NCBI GenBank assembly: GCA_039090855.1
Contig: CM077011.1
Coordinates: 37,653,501 to 37,717,500, forward strand
From: Macrothele yani
Lineage: Eukaryota > Arthropoda > Arachnida > Araneae > Macrothelidae
Length of the DNA: 64,000 nt
Direction of reading: 5' to 3'
Below the pieces are notes generated by a model. It ran no database searches. It saw only the letters and a program-made list of their open reading frames with translations, and was not told the DNA's origin. This document shows, piece after piece, positions 45,421-56,079 of the stretch; the first letter of the stretch is position 1; each line of letters begins with the position of its first letter. The translations under genes and the position numbers were made by a program.

Positions 45421-46425
45421 ATGTATTCCTCCCCTCCCCTCTCCCCCATTGTTTACGATGGTATCCCAACGTCTGGATAGGTCTGCAATGCCATTCTTGA
45501 AAAAAACGTGTAGGTTTTGCGGCGAAGAAAATATCAGGGAAATTCTGGATATCAACATCCTTGTTGAACGTTCTGCCACTGAGTGCATTCGACAGAGATC
45601 GGAACAGGTGATAATCTGAAGGGACGACATTTGGGGAATAGGCCGGATGTGGAAGGAACTCCCATTTCATGTCCTGAATGGCCATTTTGGTCATGTTTTC
45701 ACTGTGAGGGCGTGCCTTATCATGTTGGAGGAGAACACCATGGCGCCGATGTGGCCGTTTCTGCTGAATTGCTCCCTCCACCCGGCACAGTTGCTCAAAA
45801 TAGAGTGTAGCGTTGATGGTCCGATTCCTCGGCAGCATTTCCCAGTGAATAATGCCGTCAATGTCCCACCAGACACACAACATGATCTTTGCAGGATGAA
45901 GATCATGTTTTGGACGTGGTGTGGGCGTCTTGTTTGGGTTTAAGCATAAGTAATAATACGTGTCAGAAAGGGTTTGTGTTGCTGAGAACATTCGCGATGA
46001 CGGGAGAGCAAGGAATCACATATGGCAACACGCTGATTCTTGTTGTCCTCGGCGTGAGCGTGACTAACCCAAGACTCCAATTTTTGTACCTTTCTCATAT
46101 GTTCCAGGTGTCGTAGCGCAGCGGCTTGATCACAGTCCATCTCAGGGGCCATTTCGTGTGTTGTTCGACTCAGATCCAAGTGGATGAGATGGTTCAAACG
46201 ATCCTCATCAAAGTGAGATGGACGACCTGAGCGCAGATAGTCGTTGAGGACAAAAGTGCAACCTCGGAACCACTCAAACAATTTGTGGGCTGTCCTCGGA
46301 GCAATAGCAACCTCCCCATATACAGCACAATTTTTTCGAGTAGCCTCGGCTGCTGTGGATCCTTTTTTAAACTCGTAGAGAAGCAGATGTCGGTAATGTT
46401 CAGTCCTCTTTACTTGACACTTCAT
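45419..46425 (-). pseudogene. Mariner-like transposase, frameshifted (mariner A)
   Basis: ATG 46425 (MKCQVKRTEHYRHLLLYEFK) starts the N-terminal helix-turn-helix (KKGSTAAEATRKNCAVYGEV, SGRPSHFDEDRL). The frame shifts near 45985, in the segment where the first catalytic TGD(E) is expected, and TRIITYA suggests that Asp is lost. The second frame (45991-45419) holds IMLCVWWDIDGIIHWEML, GVLLQHDKARPH (second Asp) and PAYSPNVVPSDYHLF, the third position being Asp as in mariners (DD34D). Terminal repeats were not resolved. Confidence 0.85.
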
Positions 46426-46500
46426 ACTTCCGGACCTGAAACCAAAAAATTTGATACACAACTGGCCACCTGCACCGTCACCACTGAGCTGGGAAACACT

Positions 46501-46501
<1 letters not shown>

Positions 46502-46536
<35 letters not shown>
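46502..46536. repeat. (TA)n microsatellite at Tc1 left flank
   Basis: A TA run between the 5' side of mariner A and the left terminus of the Tc1 at 46537. TA is the target dinucleotide for Tc1, so this run is the likely landing site. Confidence 0.9.
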
Positions 46537-46539
<3 letters not shown>

Positions 46540-48075
46540 TGCCGGACAATTGCTAAGGACGGATGACAATAGCAACGATAGCAACCATAAAATGGAAGGC
46601 AGGAAAATGTGGAAATTAGCATAAGTTCGGGATACAGTAAGACGTGTTGTGCGTATGCAAATTTTGGATTGCCCAACTTGTTCGTGACGTCATAGCGCTG
46701 ATAAGAGATATAAACGATTTGACGCGTATTGACCGTTGTTGTTCAAACGCAAAGTTGAAAGGGAAAGAATCAATTGACGAACTTGCAATTTTCAGTATGT
46801 CTTCCCGACATCACCTAGATGCTTTTACGAGTGGCTGTATTATTGGCAATATTGAAGAAGGGCGAAAAATAACAGATGTTGCCAGGGAGTTCGACGTCAG
46901 CCACAGTGTTGTTTCAAGGCTTTGGAAATCATTTCAAACAAATGGAGAGTGTAGCAAACGTCACGGGGGAGGTCGTGTTCGCAGTACGACACCTGCAGAA
47001 GATCGGTACATAGTGCTATCAACAAAAAGACACCGGCGCAGCACAGCTAGTGAGGTAGCAAATCAGTTTATGGCTGCTACTGGTAAGCGGATCTCCCGAA
47101 AAACTGTCGCCAGACGTTTGCATGAAGGAGGACTATACGCCCGCCGTCCTGTTGTGTGCATCCCATTGTCCAGACGTCACCGTACCGCCCGTTTGCAATG
47201 GGGCCATCAACATCGCAATTGGACTGATAACGACTGGTCTGCTGTCCTCTTCTCAGATGAGAGTAGATACAGTCTATCGCCTGATTGTCGACGACAACTG
47301 ATCTGGCGTGATAGTGGTACTGCATATTGTCCAGCAAACATACAGGAAAGGGACCGATATCCGACATGTAGTGTCATGGTATGGGCTGACATCATGATCA
47401 ATGGCCGTACGTCCCTCTATGTGCTTCCAACTGGGACTATGACTGGCCAACGATACATTAATGATGTTCTGCTACCACATGTTCGCATGTTCCGTGGTGC
47501 TGTCGGTGATAGATTCATTTTCATGGACGACAACGCAACATGTTATCGAATAGTCGGTGTCCAGGAGTGTCTTGAGAGCGAGGATATTCAACGCCTCGTA
47601 TGGCCAGCACGTTCTCCAGATCTGAATCCCATTGAAAATGTGTGGGATGTTTTGGGGAGGAGTCTTGCTGGTCGCCAATGCCCTCCAATAAACAAGGACA
47701 CCCTCATCCGTGCACTGACAGAGGAATGGGATAAATTACCCTAACAGCTGCTTGATAATGTTGTGCAAAGCATGACACGACGTGTGGAATCTTGCATCGC
47801 CCTCCATGGTGGCCATATCCCGTATTGACATCTTACGCCGGAACGCCTGCGAACGGTAATTGCATTTTTCACGTTTACGTATTCTGCACAAAATGGCCTG
47901 TTTGTCCCTTGAACACGTTCCAAAGCCTTCTGGATTTCAGAGCACAATAAATTGTCTTTCTTGTAATGTCCTGGCATTCTGACATTATTTTATTTCCCTT
48001 GGTATCCAACCACACTTACTATTTTACGCGCTGTATAGCCGTTTATGATCCGTCCTTAGCAATTGTCCAGCAGTG
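46537..48075 (+). mobile_element. Tc1-like transposon (lineage B), full length
   Basis: 1539 bp between termini CACTGCCGGACAATTGCTAA and, at the right, the complement of CACTGCTGGACAATTGCTAA. The pairing continues into GGACGGAT. TATA runs lie on both sides. The right side continues TATATAT straight into the 5' end of RTE copy 3 at 48083. Confidence 0.95.
46797..47828 (+). pseudogene. Tc1-like transposase with one premature stop
   Basis: From ATG 46797 (MSSRHHLDAFTSGCIIGNIE) the frame is open for 315 codons, with a helix-turn-helix (KITDVAREFDVSHSVVSRLW), a linker GGGRVRSTT, and DDE positions in LFSDESRYSL, FMDDNATCY and SPDLNPIENVW. TAA at 47742-47744 stands where the related lineage A copy has CAA (AAMPQQLLDN). 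Beyond it the frame stays open to TGA 47826-47828, ending GGHIPY. One C-to-T change removes 28 residues after the catalytic core, so activity might survive partly, but this is unknown. Confidence 0.92.
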
Positions 48076-48082
48076 TATATAT

Positions 48083-51000
48083 GGGATGTAAGGTCAGGTG
48101 ATGCGTAACATCACAGCCTCTCCTTGACAAATGTCAACCCCGCCTTCTCGTGGTACATCCTGTTCCCACTAAAGGGGCTCTGACGACCGCCAATAGCGGT
48201 ATAACTATACCATCGGGATTAGAGGAAATGCTATCCCACACTCACCAACCCGCTTGGCCAGCGTGCTGAGTTATGGCCAAACCCCTCCAAAATGACTCCA
48301 CAACTTAAATCTTGGCCCTCAGTCTCCGGCAGCTGGAATGTACCTGGCCAAGGCAGCGGCCAGTGCGACATGAAGGCAGAGGGTGCTAAGAATCCCCGGA
48401 GGACCGGACTAGGCTGCCATCTGATGCTGACCTTGGCAACGTATAACGGACGCTCCCTATCTTCTGATTCAAGGCTTCTTGAATTGGAAGAGGAACTACA
48501 AAGGATCAAGTGGGACATTGTCGGGCTAAGTGAGGTAAGGAGAAGATCTCATTGAACTGAAAAGTGAACATCTCTTCTACTATCGTGCGACTGATACTGG
48601 CAGAACTAGTGGTGTTGGATTTACAATAAACAAGAAACTGAAGGATAAAGTTGTAGAAGTTGAAAGTTCCTCTGACAGAGCTGCACGACTCGTTATCCAA
48701 CTCTCGAGAAGATACCAGGCTCAGATTATTCAAACTTATACACCCACCACAAGTCATGCTGAAGAAGAAATTGAAGAATTTTATGAGGAAATTCGTGATC
48801 TAAATAACAAAGGTAAGCAGCACTTGAAGATAATTATGGGAGATTTCAATGCAAAAATAGGGCAACGGCAACAGAATGAAACTTCAGTAGGTAAATTCGG
48901 TCACGGCAACAGAAACCAGCGTGGAAATACTCTCGTAGAGTTTGCAGAGGCAGAAGGGTTTTTCATCTTGAACTCCTTTTTCAAGAAAAAGCCACACAGG
49001 AAATGGACATGGAGACATCCAAATGGGACGACAAGTGAAATTGATTTTATTATGTGTAACAAAAAATTCGTCATAGAAGACTGCAGTGTGCTAAACAAGT
49101 TCAACACAGGCAGTGACCATAGATTGGTGAGATGTAAGATGCACCTCAACACTAAACTCGAACGTAGCAAGCTCACAAGACAAACAAATTCTATTGACAT
49201 AACCAACCTTAAAAAACACCATAATACCTTCAAATTGGAACTGAAGAACAGATTCTCTGCTTTAGAAGGCCTAACATCAGAAGAAGTGGATATTTCTGAA
49301 GTTAACAGAAAAGTAACCAAAGCTCTTATGGAAACAGCAACAAAATTAGCTGGGTCTAAGAACAAATTGCATGTGAACAAATTATCAGGAAAAACCAAAA
49401 TGTTGATGCAAAAAAGAAGAGTGATGAGGACAACTAAAGAAGATGTGACTTCCAAAGTGGAATATATAGAGCTATGCAAGACAGTACGAAAAAGTATCAC
49501 TGAAGACGTAAGGAAATTCAACTGTGAACTAGTAAGGAAAGCAATTGAAAACAACCAAAGCCTAAAGATAGCAAAGGGACATCTCAGTAAGGGGAAAAAA
49601 CAGATTATGCCACTGAGAAAAGAAGATGGTTCTGTAACAAGAAATAGAGGCGAAATTTTGACAAGAGTGAAAGATTTCTACTCCAAATTATATGAAAGGG
49701 ACGATACATGTACTCCAGACATCATGAAAGGTACCAGTACCAGAGTTCTTCCAGTCCTTCCAGCAGAAGTTGCACATGCAATCAAGAACATGAAGCGACG
49801 AAAAGCTCCAGGAGAAGATGGAATTACTGTAGACATCATACAAGAAGCAAGTGGAGAAATCGAAACAGTACTCGCCCAAATTTTCACTCGATGCCTTAAT
49901 GAAGGGAAAATTCCTGAGGATTGGAACAAAGCTACAATGATCTTGCTACATAAAAAAGGTGACATTGAGGATCTCAGGAACTACAGACCTATCAGCCTCC
50001 TATCAGTGGTTTATAAAATCTTCACTAAAGTTCTTTCACACCGCTTGAAGGTGACACTGGACATGGCTCAACCGAGAGAACAAGCTGGATTCAGGAGTGG
50101 CTACAGCACAATAGATCATATCCACGTACTGAGAGAACTAATTGAAAGAGCGAGGGAATATGAACTTCCATTGTGCATGGCTTTTATCGATTATGAAAAA
50201 GCCTTTGATTCGGTGAAACCATCAGCAGTTGCAATGGCTCTGAAATTCTGCGGTATTGAAGATGCATACATTAATATTATTAATAACATCTATGAAAATG
50301 CAAGTGCAAAGATTCGGCTGTTTGAAAATACAACACACATAAAAATTGGAAAAGGAGTGAGACAAGGTGACACCATATCTCCGAAGCTCTTTAATGCCAC
50401 ATTGGAAAATGTCTTTCAATCACTGAACTGGGAAAACAAAGGGATAAAGATTAATGGAGATTATCTAACCCACCTTCGTTTTGCTGATGACATAGTCATT
50501 TTTGCAACTACCCCATCAGAGCTACAGAGTATGATCCAGGAACTTACTGACAAGAGTAAAGAAGTGGGATTAAAAATGAACTTTCAGAAGACAAAAGTGC
50601 TGTACAATGCTTTTACAAGAAATGAAGATTTATCGATCGATGGAGAAAAGCTGGAGATAACAGACACGTACGTTTATCTTGGACAGCAGATATCAAGTGA
50701 GGGTCACATTGGTGAAGAAAGTAATCGGCGTACAAAACTTGCCTGGAGAGCTTTTGGAAGAAACAGCATAATTTTCAAGAGCAATATGCCATTATGTCTT
50801 AAAAGAAAAGTGTTTGATCAATGCATCCTTCCAGTGCTTACGTATGGTGCAGAGACGTGGACCTTAGCTAAAGGAGACATACAAAGGCTGCAGACAACTC
50901 AAAGTAGCATGGAGAGGTGCATGCTTGGTGTAACCAGAAGAGAGAAGAAGAGGAACACGTGGATCCGAAAAATGACAAGAGTGGAAGACATCATGATCAG

Positions 51001-51260
51001 AGTTAAATCCCTGAAATGGCAATGGGCTGGACATACTGCCAGAAGAACAGACCATCGATGGACAGCCGAAATTTTAGATTGGATTCCAATTGACAGGAAA
51101 AGACCCAGAAGAAGACCACATGGAAGATGGGTGGATGAAATTCGAAAGTATGCGGGAGTGACATGGAGGAGACTGGCACAAGACAGACCGTTGTGGAGGA
51201 AACTTGGGGAGACCTTCGTCCAGCAGTGGATTGATAATGGTTGACAATGATTATGATGAT
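48083..51260 (+). mobile_element. RTE-type LINE copy 3, full length, best preserved
   Basis: Begins GGGATGTAAGGTCAGGTGAT at 48083 and ends GACAATGATTATGATGATGA before TATATATATA. It lies between (TA)n runs: the Tc1 right flank on the 5' side and 51261-51278 on the 3' side. Confidence 0.95.
48292..51244 (+). pseudogene. RTE endonuclease-reverse transcriptase, single 8-nt deletion
   Basis: The N-terminal frame (ATG 48292, MTPQLKSWPS… or the internal MKAEGAKNPR) contains LATYNGRSLSSD and DIVGLSEVR. It is lost at about 48540, where 8 nt present in copy 1 are missing. The other frame is open without a break from 48542 to the stop at 51242-51244, about 900 codons. It covers IIMGDFNAKIG, TGSDHRLVRCKM, the linker, KAPGEDGITVDI, FIDYEKAFDSV, GVRQGDTISPKLF, LRFADDIVIFA and a C-terminal region with RWVDEIRKYAGVTWRRLAQD. 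The whole RT is intact. It is listed as a pseudogene only because the endonuclease is out of frame with it. Confidence 0.93.
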
Positions 51261-51284
51261 GATATATATATATATATAATCAGC

Positions 51285-51600
51285 CATTAGCAATCCAATG
51301 CTTGACAAAGGTCTCCCCAAGATTTCACCCACCCATCTCCCGTGCGGTCTTGTTCTTCTGGGTTTTTTCCTGTCCCTTGGAATCCAGTCTAGAATTTTGG
51401 TTGTCCATCGGTGGTCCGTTCTTCTGGCAAAATGCCCAGCCCATTACCCTTTTCAGTGATTTTGCTCCGATCATGCTGTCTTCAACTCTTGTCATTTTCC
51501 TTATCCATGAGTTCCCTCTTCTTATCTCTCCTGGTCAAACCAAGCATGCAACTCACCAACCCGCTTGGCCAGCGTGGTGAATTATGGCGAACATCTTCCT
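51285..51600 (-). mobile_element. Rearranged RTE fragment (3' end inverted against 5' UTR)
   Basis: 51285-51551 matches the RTE 3' part on the minus strand (diverged). At 51552 it switches to CACCAACCCGCTTGGCCAGC, which is RTE 5' UTR in + orientation (compare 16854). So two RTE pieces of opposite orientation are fused. Confidence 0.7.
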
Positions 51601-51610
51601 CCTCAAAATA

Positions 51611-52255
51611 TATATACCTATTATCATCATCATTGTCAACTATTATCAATCCACTGCTGGATGAAGGGCTCCTCTAGTTTCTTCCACAGCTGTTTGTCTT
51701 GAGCCTGTCTCCTCCATGTTACTCCGGCATGTTCTCGAATTTCATTCATCCATCTCCCATGTGGTCTTCTTGATTTTTTTTTCTGTCCTTTGGAGTCCAG
51801 TTTAAAATTTCGGTTGCCCATTGGTGGTACGTCCTTCTGGCAATATGTCCAGCCCATTGGCATTTCAGGGGTTTTACTCTGATCATGATGTCTTCGACTT
51901 TTTTCATTTTCCTTATTCACAAGTTACTCTTCTTATGTTTCTTAGTTATACCAAGTATGTATCTCTCCATGCTTCTTCCAGCTGTCTGTAGCCTTTGTAT
52001 GTCTCTTTTAGTTAAGGTCCTTGTCTCTGCTCCATATGTAAGCACTGGAATGATGCATTGTTTAAACACTTTTCTCTTAAGACATAATGGCATATTGTTC
52101 CTGAAAATTGAAGTGAATCTTCCAAAAGCTCTCCAGTCAAGTTTTGTACGCCGTTTAATTTCTTCATCAATGTGACGGTTGCTTGATATTTTTGTTCCAA
52201 GGTAAATGTAGGTATCAAGTACTTCAAGCTTTTCCCCATCCATCGCAAAATCTTC
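51611..52255 (-). mobile_element. Diverged RTE-type LINE 3' fragment
   Basis: Minus-strand frames give DGEKLEVLDTYIYLGTKISS, HIDEEIKRRTKLDWRAFGRF, VLTYGAETRTLTKRDIQRLQ and VTWRRQAQDKQLWKKL. It is a subfamily clearly different from copies 1-4, with a CATCATCAT-type tail at 51622-51632. Confidence 0.85.
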
Positions 52256-52729
52256 ACACACACGCACACACACATAGGGGAGGGAGCGTAGAAATGAGTA
52301 GCCGTCTTGTTTCATGTCTTCAGGGTCCACTATACTTTCAAGATTATCCGACTTTCTTACGTGGCCCGGAGAGAATTGTCTTCGGCGTCGAAATGAAGCC
52401 AACGATTTAACGAGGAGATCAAAACGCTGAGGGATGTGCTGGACCAACTCCAAGGGCGGGAAGAGCCTCCGGCATTCTTGTATTCTGAGATCGATTCTGG
52501 AAAACGCGGCTTCTGTGGTAAGCAAGGAATCAGTTTCCGTAACGTGAACCTACAATTCCAAAGAAAAAAAAAACTTTCTCTTTAATACTTTAAAAAACGC
52601 TATTTCTTCCTTTTTTTCTTACGATACAAGCTTCCTAAAAGTTTTAAGTAAGTATTTTTCTTTGGTTGTCTGCTTTTGAAAAACGAAAAAAATGTTGGCT
52701 TCAATAAAATTTGTTTTGTTTCCTTGCAG
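52256..52729. other. Unassigned, possibly intronic
   Basis: Starts with a short CA repeat (52252-52275), then unique AT-rich sequence leading to the pyrimidine-rich acceptor at 52715-52729. Confidence 0.4.
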
Positions 52730-52772
52730 GGAGCCTCAGCAGAAAGCATCGGAAGCGGAGTTAGCTATGGAG
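52730..52772 (+). CDS. Candidate 43-bp microexon of an unidentified host gene
   Basis: TTTGTTTTGTTTCCTTGCAG ends at 52729, a strong acceptor. The 43 bases end ATGGAG and are followed by GTAAAA. If the first G completes a Lys codon begun by AA of the exon at 6520-6552, the rest reads EPQQKASEAELAME with no remainder. The combined segment is acidic and unstructured. No adjoining exon was found in the window, and the gap of 46 kb would be a very long intron. The gene is unidentified. Confidence 0.45.
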
Positions 52773-52949
52773 GTAAAACCTGTAATTTGTCATGTCCTAT
52801 TGTAAAGTTGGCAAGCTTTTATTTTTTAAGAAAAAAATACGATTACTGAATTAATGCTAGCAACATAAAAATAAATTCTCTTTTACGTTGTTACGGATGT
52901 ATACATACGTATTTATCAATAAATTCATTACTGATATAATATAAGCGGC

Positions 52950-54220
52950 ATCCTGAAAGTAATGCCTCCTCCTTAATAAATTTTGAAATTCTTAAGTGAT
53001 TTTAAAGAAACTGCACTGATATGTACTATAATATGTTACCAATGTGGGAACCAATTTTTTTCAGAATCGAAAATAAAGATCATAAATGACAGAGAAAAGC
53101 AGAGAACCGTAATTGAATTCTTGGAAAAAGAGTAATGTGAAGCTCCAGAAATCCACAGAAGACTCCGGGCAGTGTATGGAGCTGTCACAATCGATATCAG
53201 TAATGTCCGAAGATGGATGAAGAGGTTTCGAGAGGGAGAAAGTTCAGTGTCGGACAAACAACGGAGTGGAAGACCCGCAACTGCAGTGACAGATGCCAAC
53301 AGGCAATGAGTGAAAGACCGCATCACAGCTGATTGTCGTGTCATCATCCAGGAGTTGTGTAATGCAATTCATTGTGGTCATGGTGCTATAGAAACATTGA
53401 TTAGGGATCTGGGCTATAGAAAAAATGTGTTCAATGTGGATCCCAAGAAACCCAAACAGTGAACAATGTGAGCAAAGGGTGGACATGTGCCGGAACTTCT
53501 TGGACTGGAAGGGAGGGTGAGGTGCTTGTCCCTAATATTGTGACGGGGGATTGAACTTGGGTGTTTTTTCATGTCCCAGAAACAAAACGTGCGCCAATGG
53601 AATAGCACTGCACATCTTCACCTTGACAGAAAAAGGTGAAAAGAACTCGTTCCGCAGAGAAAGTGATGGGGACAATTTTCTGGGACTCATTTTGACTGAT
53701 TTGCTTGAACGGGGTGCAACAATAAACAATGCTCACTATGTGCAGACATCGAAGAAGCTAAAAGAAGCTATCAGAAGGAAAAAAACGTGACGTTCCACTT
53801 CATAGTGTTGTTTTACACCATGATAACACACGTCCCCACACCTTAATGGAGACTTCACAGGCTATAAATGGGGTGGACGGTGATGCCCCAATCCCCCCTA
53901 CAGCCCTGATTTGGCTCCCTCAGACTTTTTCCTGTTTGCCCTTTTGAAAATCACCTTTCGTGGGGAAGGTTTCCATGATGTGACAGAAGTTAAACTGGCT
54001 ATGAACTCATGGGTGAAAGGACATCCTCAGGAATTTTTCAAAATGGATTTTACCAATGGGTTCAAAGATGGAGGAAACGTATAGAAAGGGATGGACAATA
54101 CTTTGAATAGGGTAGCATTAATAACAATACGTCCAAGTATTTTGCCACCAAGTTTCACATTTTTGGTACAAGAAATCAAATTCTTATGAGGGACGAGGCA
54201 TTACTTACAGGCAAAATATT
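52950..54220 (+). mobile_element. Mariner B, full length, degenerate
   Basis: Inverted termini share GTAATGCCTC (left CCTGAAAGTAATGCCTCCTC; right, complemented, CCTGTAAGTAATGCCTCGTC). About 1.27 kb, the usual mariner size. Confidence 0.85.
53062..54110 (+). pseudogene. Mariner-like transposase, heavily broken
   Basis: Fragments in order: IHRRLRAVYGAVTIDISNVR, RWMKRFREGESSVSDKQRSG, ITADCRVIIQELCNAIHCGH, later HHDNTRPHTLMETSQAINGV (second catalytic Asp in HDNTRPH), and near the end VQRWRKRIERDGQYFE. Multiple stops and frame changes. It belongs to a different mariner lineage from mariner A. Confidence 0.8.
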
Positions 54221-54459
54221 TTCTCCACTTACACCATTGCTTTAGACAATGCTATCACACATATCGAAAACGTTGCAACGTATTTATAATCGAGGAAAGT
54301 AAAAAAGTAATAATAAAGGAGTACTTAGCTGGAATAAAATGTGCGAAGCATAAATTACCGGATGAGAGAACTGCTTATCTTCGTAAGCAGTTTTCTGAAC
54401 AGTTATTGATTAGATATAATTAAATATCGATATTGTTCGAATTTTTTTACATACGTAGA
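54221..54459. other. Unassigned spacer
   Basis: AT-rich; no feature recognised. Confidence 0.35.
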
Positions 54460-54788
54460 GCATTCAATAAGTTAACATACAAGAACACATTTTTTCCCCC
54501 AAACGCACCTTTATTTTCCACATAGTCGCCCCTAACTTGGATGCACTTGCTGTGCCAATAATAGAGGTGGTGAACCCCCACTACGAAAAACGTTTTATCT
54601 TTCTCCTCAAACTAACACTTCGCTGCTTCCTTCAGTTCAGAATCATCAGCAACACGCTTGCTCTGAGGATCGTTTTCCAGATTTTTGAAGAGGAAGAAGT
54701 CACTAGAAGCGAGGTCAGGTGAGTACGGTAGGCGGGGAAGCAGTTGGAAGCCACATTCTGTTTGCATGGAATAACCAGCAGTGTGGAT

Positions 54789-55789
54789 CAGAGATGGAAA
54801 CGGGTCAAAAATTTGGATCCGGACCAGGCGGTCACATATTTGGACCCGACGTGGGCCTGATCCGGACAAATCTGCTGTGAGCTATAAATTCGAATATATC
54901 GTCATCATCAGCAGCAGCATTGTCACTCACTAACAAGCCATTGCTAGATGGCCTCCCAAAGTTTCTTCCACAATGGACTGTCTCCTCCTTCCACCCGTCT
55001 CACATGTGGTATTCTTCTGGGTCTTTTCCTGTCTCTTGGAATCCAATCTAAAATTTCGGTTGTTCATCGGTGGTCTGTTCTTCTGGCAATATGTCCAACC
55101 CATTACCGTTTCATGGATTTTACTGTGATCATGATGTATTCCGCTCTTGTTGTTTTCCTTATCCAGGAGTTCCTCTTATTCTCTCTCCTGGTTACACCAA
55201 GCATGCATCTATCCATTTTGCTTTCAGTTGTCTGCAGTCTTTGTATGCCTTTTTTAGTTAAGGTCCATGTCTCTGCACCATATGTAAGCACCTAATGGAT
55301 GCATTGATCAAACAGTTTTTTTAAACATAACGGCATATTGCTCTTAAAAATTGTAATGTTTCTTTGAACAGCTCTCCAACAAAGTTTTATACGCCAATTA
55401 ATTTCTTCATTAATGTGACCGTCGTCTGGTATCTGCTGCCCAGGGTAAATCTAGGAATTGGTTATCTCCAGCTTTTCCACATCAACTGATAAATTTTCAT
55501 TCCTTGTAAAAGCGTTGTACATCAGTTTGGTCTTTTGAAAGTTCATTTTTAATCCTATTCCTTTACCCTTCTCAGCAAGTTCTTGGATCATACGATGTAG
55601 CCCTGAAGTATTATTTCAGACCTATGAAGGGTTCTTTGAAATATTCTTTTTCTATTCAAAAGTAAAACGGAAATAAAATCGGGTGAAAATACGGATCAGG
55701 AACACCTTAATCCGACCCGTTATCCCCGCAAGGAATTGTCGATCCAGCTAGCGTTTGATCCACTGACCCGTGGCCCGTTTCCATCTTTG
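54789..55789. mobile_element. hAT-like nonautonomous element with 8-bp target duplication
   Basis: Termini CAGAGATGGAAACGGG and CCCGTTTCCATCTTTG (15 of 16 complementary). The flanks are GTGTGGAT (54781-54788) and GTTTGGAT (55790-55797), an 8-bp duplication with one mismatch. CAGAG ends with 8-bp duplications are typical of hAT elements. No transposase is present; an RTE fragment occupies the middle. Confidence 0.82.
54897..55612 (-). mobile_element. RTE-type LINE 3' fragment inside the hAT-like element
   Basis: Collinear on the minus strand with RTE 3' sequence. VLTYGAETWTLTKKGIQRLQ is readable at about 55291, and the tail GCTGCTGCTGATGATGACGA lies at the left edge. It is 5'-truncated and diverged from copies 1-4. 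Confidence 0.85.
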
Positions 55790-56079
55790 GTTTGGATTGA
55801 AGCATTTTCCGGAGAAGCAGAACATCCAGTCGCAATTTTCCACACCGTTTACTCTTGATGTCTTCACGCAGTTGCTTCAATAGCGCGGCGTGATAGGCAA
55901 CATTCCCAATACCTTTATGAGGCAAGTAATAAATTAACAGCAACCCTTCTAGAGTCCATAAAAATGATAACCAGAAACTTCCTTTCAGATGGTTGCATTT
56001 TGAAATCTTTTGGTGGTAGTGATCCGTGATGTTTACACTGCATGCTTTATTATTTACGCTTTACAACCGTAGGTTGAAG

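Larger units (their letters stand above)
54460..55990 (-). pseudogene. Mariner C fragment, split by an hAT-like element
   Basis: Minus-strand pieces on both sides of the 54789-55789 insert form one mariner C-terminal half. Upstream piece (55943-55800): YYLPHKGIGNVAYHAALLKQ, LREDIKSKRCGKLRLDVLLL. Downstream piece (54780-54612): AGYSMQTECGFQLLPRLPYS, PDLASSDFFLFKNLEND. The third catalytic Asp is in SSDFFLF. The segment for the second Asp (normally QDNA) is degraded to RKMLQSKP. The N-terminus was not found. Confidence 0.8.
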
